A stretch of 10,032 nt of DNA from Oscillospiraceae bacterium (GTDB lineage: Bacteria > Bacillota > Clostridia > Oscillospirales > Oscillospiraceae): assembly GCA_902765975.1 (NCBI GenBank), contig CACXBO010000024.1, positions 1 through 10,032 on the forward strand, given 5' to 3'. The position numbers were made by a program, and so were the translations under genes. This document shows positions 6,760 to 10,032 of this stretch, one piece after another. Under the pieces are notes generated by a model. That model saw only the letters and a list, made by a program, of their open reading frames with translations. It was not told where the DNA came from and searched no databases. The first letter of the stretch is position 1; the number at the start of each line of letters is the position of its first letter.

Positions 6760-6778
6760 AAGAGGGTGCGTTACTTTG
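6759..6778 (+). promoter_or_regulatory. Ribosome binding site and TTG start of glgC
   Basis: AAAGAGGGTG (6759-6768) is close to the Bacillus-type consensus, and its GGG ends 9 nt before TTG (6776-6778). No ATG or GTG lies in frame between the site and the conserved L-L-A-G-G motif early enough to replace it; the next in-frame ATG is codon 10, directly next to that motif. Confidence 0.8.
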
Positions 6779-7930
6779 GCAAAGAAAAAAGAGTGCATCG
6801 CGATGCTGCTTGCCGGTGGGCAGGGAAGCCGCCTCGGTGCGCTGACGAAAAGCGTCGCCAAGCCTGCTGTAAGCTTCGGCGGCAAGTACAGGATAATCGA
6901 CTTTTCCCTTTCTAACTGCGCAAACTCCCATATAGATACGGTCGGAGTTTTGACACAGTACAGACCGCTTCGCCTGAACGCCTATCTCGGAAACGGTCAC
7001 GCCTGGGACATGGCCGGCCGTGACGGCGGAGTATTCATCCTCCCGCCATACGCGACTGAGTCCGGCGCCGAGTGGTATAAGGGAACTGCAGACGCCATCT
7101 TCCAGAACCTCGACTTCATCGACCTCTATGACCCGGGCTACGTTCTTATCCTCTCCGGCGACCATATCTATCGCATGGACTATCAGGATATGCTGAGAAA
7201 CCATAAGGAGAATAACGCAGACGTATCCGTATCCGTAATGCAGGTCCCCTGGGAAGAGGCATCCCGCTTCGGAATACTGACAGCGGACGGCGAAGGACGC
7301 ATCCTCAAGTTCTCAGAAAAGCCCAAGAATCCCGATTCCAACCTCGCTTCCATGGGCATCTACATCTTCTCGAAGGAAGTGCTGAAAAAGGCCCTCATCG
7401 AGGACTCCGTCGACCCCGAGAGCGAGCACGACTTTGGAAACAACATCATTCCGAAGCTTCTCGGCGAGCAGAAGAGGCTCTTTACCTATGAGTTCAAGGG
7501 CTTCTGGAAGGACGTCGGAACCTTCGGCAGCTATCATCAGACCAATATGGAGCTGCTTGACGAAAATCCGGAATTCAACATCTTCGACCAGGATAAGCCG
7601 ATACTCTCCAACGTGAACACGAGACCGCCTCAGTACCTCGGTCCGAATGCCAAGGTCCACACCAGCATAGTTGCCGACGGCAGCCGCATTTTTGGAACGG
7701 TTGAGCATTCCGTTATGAGCCCTGATACCTTTGTCGGCGATGGAGCGGTCGTTACCGACTCCGTTATACTCCCCGGCGCGAGGATAGAGGCGGGCGCGGT
7801 AGTAACGCGAGCGATCCTCGGCGAGAACGCAGTCATCGTAAAGAACGCTGTTTTCGGCAGCGCGGACGGGAATGTGCCGATAGCAGTTCTCGGAAATGAG
7901 AAAGTATACGGAGAGGGAGGCGCGAACTAA
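6776..7930 (+). CDS. glgC: Glucose-1-phosphate adenylyltransferase, catalytic subunit
   Basis: GlgC joins glucose 1-phosphate and ATP to give ADP-glucose and pyrophosphate, the committed step of bacterial glycogen synthesis. The 384-residue protein has an N-terminal nucleotidyltransferase domain with L-L-A-G-G-Q-G-S-R-L (11-20), K-P-A-V-S-F-G-G-K-Y-R-I-I-D-F (29-43), the catalytic S-G-D-H-I-Y with Asp129 (equivalent to E. coli Asp142), and F-S-E-K-P with Lys182 (E. coli Lys195, glucose-1-phosphate site). A left-handed beta-helix of hexapeptide-like repeats follows from about residue 290. The start is TTG at 6776, supported by a Shine-Dalgarno stretch (AAAGAGGGTG, 6759-6768) and by the N-terminus M-A-K-K-K-E-C. 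It is shorter than E. coli GlgC (431 aa), as expected for a form that works with GlgD. Its stop overlaps the glgD start by one base, suggesting translational coupling and a fixed subunit ratio. Confidence 0.96.
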   Translation: MAKKKECIAMLLAGGQGSRLGALTKSVAKPAVSFGGKYRIIDFSLSNCANSHIDTVGVLTQYRPLRLNAYLGNGHAWDMAGRDGGVFILPPYATESGAEWYKGTADAIFQNLDFIDLYDPGYVLILSGDHIYRMDYQDMLRNHKENNADVSVSVMQVPWEEASRFGILTADGEGRILKFSEKPKNPDSNLASMGIYIFSKEVLKKALIEDSVDPESEHDFGNNIIPKLLGEQKRLFTYEFKGFWKDVGTFGSYHQTNMELLDENPEFNIFDQDKPILSNVNTRPPQYLGPNAKVHTSIVADGSRIFGTVEHSVMSPDTFVGDGAVVTDSVILPGARIEAGAVVTRAILGENAVIVKNAVFGSADGNVPIAVLGNEKVYGEGGAN

Positions 7931-9030
7931 TGGATAAGGCAATAGGCATAATCAATGCGAATTATGATACCCCCGATCTCAAAGAGCTTATAAACGGACG
8001 TACCGCGGCCTCCGTTCCCTTCGGCGGCAGATACAGGATGATCGACTTCGCCCTCTCCAATATGGTGAACGCCGATATCACCAGCGTCGGTATCATCACC
8101 CCATATAAGTATCGCAGCCTTCTCGACCACGTCGGGGCCGGCAGCGAGTGGAATCTCGACAGGAAGAACGGCGGCCTTTTCGTTCTGCCCGGCTCGGTGT
8201 TCGGCATCTCAAGCCCGGGAAGCCGCTTCCTCCTCCGCGACTTCCGCAGAAATATGGTGTTCCTATCCCGCGCTCAGGCGCAGTACGTCGTTATCACAAC
8301 GGCGAACGTAATAGCCAATATGGACTACAAGGCTCTAATCGAAGAGCATGAAAAGTCCGGAGCAGACGTTACGATGGCTACGATAACCGCGACGGAGGCG
8401 GATCAGGATCTCATGGGCGTCGAGCTTGAGGGCGGCAAGGTCAAGGCGACCTTCCGCGGCGTAAAGCCCGGCGACGAGGCGTTCATCGACTGCTTCGTAG
8501 TGACTTACAGCCTGCTTCTCAAGATACTTGAGTGGTATTCCGCTATAGATTATCTCGATTTCTTCGAGGTGCTCGCGGGAGATTACGATAAGATGGACGT
8601 CCGCACCTCAAAGGTCACCGGATATGTCCACAGCGTGTACACCGCCGATAACTACTTCAAGCGCAATATGGATCTCCTCGATCCCTGCGTGGTGGACGAG
8701 CTTTTCCGCGATGAGAGACCCGTTCTTACCAAGATCACCGACACCGCGCCTACGAGATATGCGGAGACAGCTTCCGTAAAGAATTCGCTTATCCCTGCCG
8801 GCTGCATGGTCGACGGAACGGTTGAAAATTCCGTTCTCTTCCGCGGCGTCAAGATAAAGAAGGGCGCTATCGTTAGAAACAGCGTTATCATGCAGTCCTG
8901 CACGATAGGTGAGAACGCGGTCATTGAGAACGTCATTATCGACCGCTCGAACGTTATAGCTCCGGGCACCGTTATGAAGGGCGCGTCCGACGCAGTCCTC
9001 ATAATGGCGAAGAATGAGCTCGGAAGATAA
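7930..9030 (+). CDS. glgD: Glucose-1-phosphate adenylyltransferase, GlgD (regulatory-type) subunit
   Basis: GlgD is the Firmicute paralogue of GlgC that forms a mixed complex and raises its activity; alone it is known to be poorly active. The 366-residue protein keeps the fold: P-F-G-G-R-Y-R-M-I-D-F (30-40), and a C-terminal beta-helix with hexapeptide repeats (about 275-355). The catalytic features are lost. The glycine-rich A-G-G-Q-G-S-R-L loop of the neighbouring GlgC is replaced by N-A-N-Y-D-T-P-D (9-16), the catalytic Asp falls at Asn126 (T-T-A-N-V-I-A-N-M-D-Y), and the F-S-E-K-P substrate motif is absent. The ATG at 7930 shares its A with the glgC stop (TAATG), and AGGGAGG (7914-7920) inside glgC lies 9 nt upstream. 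The gene looks intact and is not decaying. A 61-nt spacer with a strong hairpin separates it from glgA. Confidence 0.95.
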   Translation: MDKAIGIINANYDTPDLKELINGRTAASVPFGGRYRMIDFALSNMVNADITSVGIITPYKYRSLLDHVGAGSEWNLDRKNGGLFVLPGSVFGISSPGSRFLLRDFRRNMVFLSRAQAQYVVITTANVIANMDYKALIEEHEKSGADVTMATITATEADQDLMGVELEGGKVKATFRGVKPGDEAFIDCFVVTYSLLLKILEWYSAIDYLDFFEVLAGDYDKMDVRTSKVTGYVHSVYTADNYFKRNMDLLDPCVVDELFRDERPVLTKITDTAPTRYAETASVKNSLIPAGCMVDGTVENSVLFRGVKIKKGAIVRNSVIMQSCTIGENAVIENVIIDRSNVIAPGTVMKGASDAVLIMAKNELGR

Positions 9031-9035
9031 AAAGC

Positions 9036-9063
9036 CAGGGGCGGGATCGAAGCTCCCGCCCTG
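9036..9063. repeat. Strong GC-rich hairpin between glgD and glgA
   Basis: CAGGGGCGGGA (9036-9046) pairs with TCCCGCCCTG (9054-9063) over 10 bp with one bulged G and a 7-nt loop. It begins 6 nt after the glgD stop. On the plus strand no T-run follows (CCGATAAAATG), so it is not a typical terminator for the operon. On the minus strand it is followed by GCTTTTTATC (9035-9026), which resembles an intrinsic terminator facing glgD. It could instead be an mRNA-stabilising or processing element. Confidence 0.75.
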
Positions 9064-9091
9064 CCGATAAAATGAAAAAGAGGTGAAACCA

Positions 9092-10032
9092 ATGAGAAAA
9101 ATGGGCGTTTTATTCGCCGCGTTCGAGGCCGTTCCCTTTATGAAGACCGGCGGTCTCGGAGACGTTGCCGGCTCTCTCCCGCAGGCGCTGAACAAGCTTA
9201 ACTGCGACGTCAGAGTTATTATCCCCAAGTTCGGCGCGATTCCTCAGCAGTATAAGGACCAGATGAGATACGTATGCCATTTCTACGTTCCCCTCGGCTG
9301 GAGAGCTCAGTACTGCGGCATCGAGATGCTTGAGCACAAGGGCGTTATCTACTACTTCGTCGATAACGAATACTATTTCAACAGAGGCGGAGCATACGGC
9401 TACTTTGACGACGGCGAGCGTATCGCATTCTTTGCAAAAAGCGTTGTCGAGTGCATCCAGTATCTGCCGGACTTCCACTGCGACATCCTTCACGCAAACG
9501 ACTGGCATACCGCTCTTTCGCCCGTCTTCCTCCGTGAGTTCTATCGCGGAATAGAGAAGTATGATAACATCAAGACAGTGTTCACCGTGCATAACCTCAA
9601 GTTCCAGGGCCAGATGTCCGACCGCGTACTGCCCGATATCCTCGGTCTCTCCCATATCCCTGCCGCGGAGAATCAGCTCCGCTGCGACAGAGACAGCGTC
9701 AACTTTATGAAGGGCGCCCTCTGTTATTCGGATATCCTCACCACGGTCAGCCGCACTTACGCCGACGAGGTCCAGCGTCCGTTCTTCGGCGAGCATATGG
9801 ACGATATTTTCCGCAGAAGAAGCAGCATTCTCTACGGCGTTATGAACGGCATCGACACGGAGTATTGGAATCCTGAGACCGACCCTTATATCGCCCATCA
9901 CTACACCCGCGAGGATCTGTCCGGCAAATACGAATGCAAGCGCGATCTCCAGCGCGAGCTCGGTCTTGAGGTAAACGACGGTCTGCCTCTCGTCATAATG
10001 ATCGGACGCCTTACAGAGCAGAAGGGCATGGA
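9092..10032 (+). CDS. glgA: Glycogen synthase (ADP-glucose), partial, C-terminus beyond the window
   Basis: GT5 glycogen synthase that transfers glucose from ADP-glucose to the non-reducing end of an alpha-1,4 glucan; cytosolic. The reading frame stays open from ATG 9092 to the right edge (313 complete codons of roughly 475-480 expected). The start follows GAGGTG (9080-9085) at 6 nt. Motifs: K-T-G-G-L-G-D-V at 18-25 (ADP-glucose-binding Lys18; most GlgA proteins read K-T-G-G-L-A-D-V), H-A-N-D-W-H-T-A at 134-141, the T-V-H-N motif with His167 (E. coli His161), Y-G-V-M-N-G-I-D at 248-255, and I-G-R-L-T-E-Q-K-G at 304-312, where Arg306 and Lys311 match E. coli Arg300 and Lys305. It includes the full N-terminal Rossmann domain and the start of the second one. 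As the last visible gene of the operon, it uses the ADP-glucose made by GlgC/GlgD. Confidence 0.95.
   Translation, partial: MRKMGVLFAAFEAVPFMKTGGLGDVAGSLPQALNKLNCDVRVIIPKFGAIPQQYKDQMRYVCHFYVPLGWRAQYCGIEMLEHKGVIYYFVDNEYYFNRGGAYGYFDDGERIAFFAKSVVECIQYLPDFHCDILHANDWHTALSPVFLREFYRGIEKYDNIKTVFTVHNLKFQGQMSDRVLPDILGLSHIPAAENQLRCDRDSVNFMKGALCYSDILTTVSRTYADEVQRPFFGEHMDDIFRRRSSILYGVMNGIDTEYWNPETDPYIAHHYTREDLSGKYECKRDLQRELGLEVNDGLPLVIMIGRLTEQKGM

Noticed and set aside
9036..9063. Reading the glgD-glgA hairpin as the plus-strand end of the operon
   Set aside because: No T-run follows on the plus strand, and glgA, the logical partner of glgC/glgD, begins 28 nt later with its own ribosome binding site and no visible promoter.
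9110..9901. 263-codon minus-strand frame opposite glgA
   Set aside because: Antisense shadow of the conserved glycogen synthase; no start signal and no recognisable protein motif.
1..10032. Search by eye for CRISPR arrays, insertion sequences, tRNA/rRNA genes and long repeats
   Set aside because: No regularly spaced repeats, transposase-like frames, terminal inverted repeats or tRNA-like cloverleaf sequences were seen.

Overview
The window looks like chromosomal DNA from an anaerobic Firmicute of the Clostridia, possibly an Oscillospiraceae/Ruminococcaceae-type gut bacterium. The evidence is a paired glgC/glgD arrangement (GlgD is typical of Firmicutes), a SpoIID peptidoglycan hydrolase, a clostridial-type NifU-like Fe-S scaffold fragment, strong AGGAGG-like ribosome binding sites, moderately GC-rich genes and AT-rich spacers. 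The lineage is an inference; there is no rRNA or other marker gene here.

Left part, minus strand (1-1382): the 5' end of an iron-sulfur cluster scaffold-like gene runs off the left edge. It has a good sigma-A promoter with an extended -10 and a leader of about 105 nt that may be structured. Upstream of it on the same strand is a SpoIID-family lytic transglycosylase gene with a plausible terminator. Its ribosome binding site indicates a start 21 nt downstream of the longest reading frame.

Middle (1383-2278): a divergent promoter region separates spoIID from a plus-strand gene for a polytopic membrane protein of unknown function, which ends at a strong intrinsic terminator.

Right part, plus strand (2290 to the end): a glycogen operon in the order glgB-glgP-glgC-glgD-glgA, led by one clear promoter (TGGACA-17-TAAAAT, extended -10). 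GlgC and GlgD make ADP-glucose, GlgA polymerises it into alpha-1,4-glucan, GlgB adds alpha-1,6 branches, and GlgP releases glucose 1-phosphate again, so synthesis and breakdown are encoded on one apparent transcript. Spacings are 15 nt (B-P), 58 nt (P-C), a 1-nt overlap (C-D) and 61 nt (D-A). The last spacer holds a strong hairpin. glgA is cut by the right edge after 313 codons.

Most of the window is recognisable core metabolism. I see no mobile elements, CRISPR arrays, tRNA or rRNA genes, and no clear sign of a new multi-gene system. The points most worth a second look are the unknown membrane protein, the glgD-glgA hairpin, the degenerate active site of GlgD, the divergent promoter region with a possible sporulation-sigma element, and the structured leader at the left.
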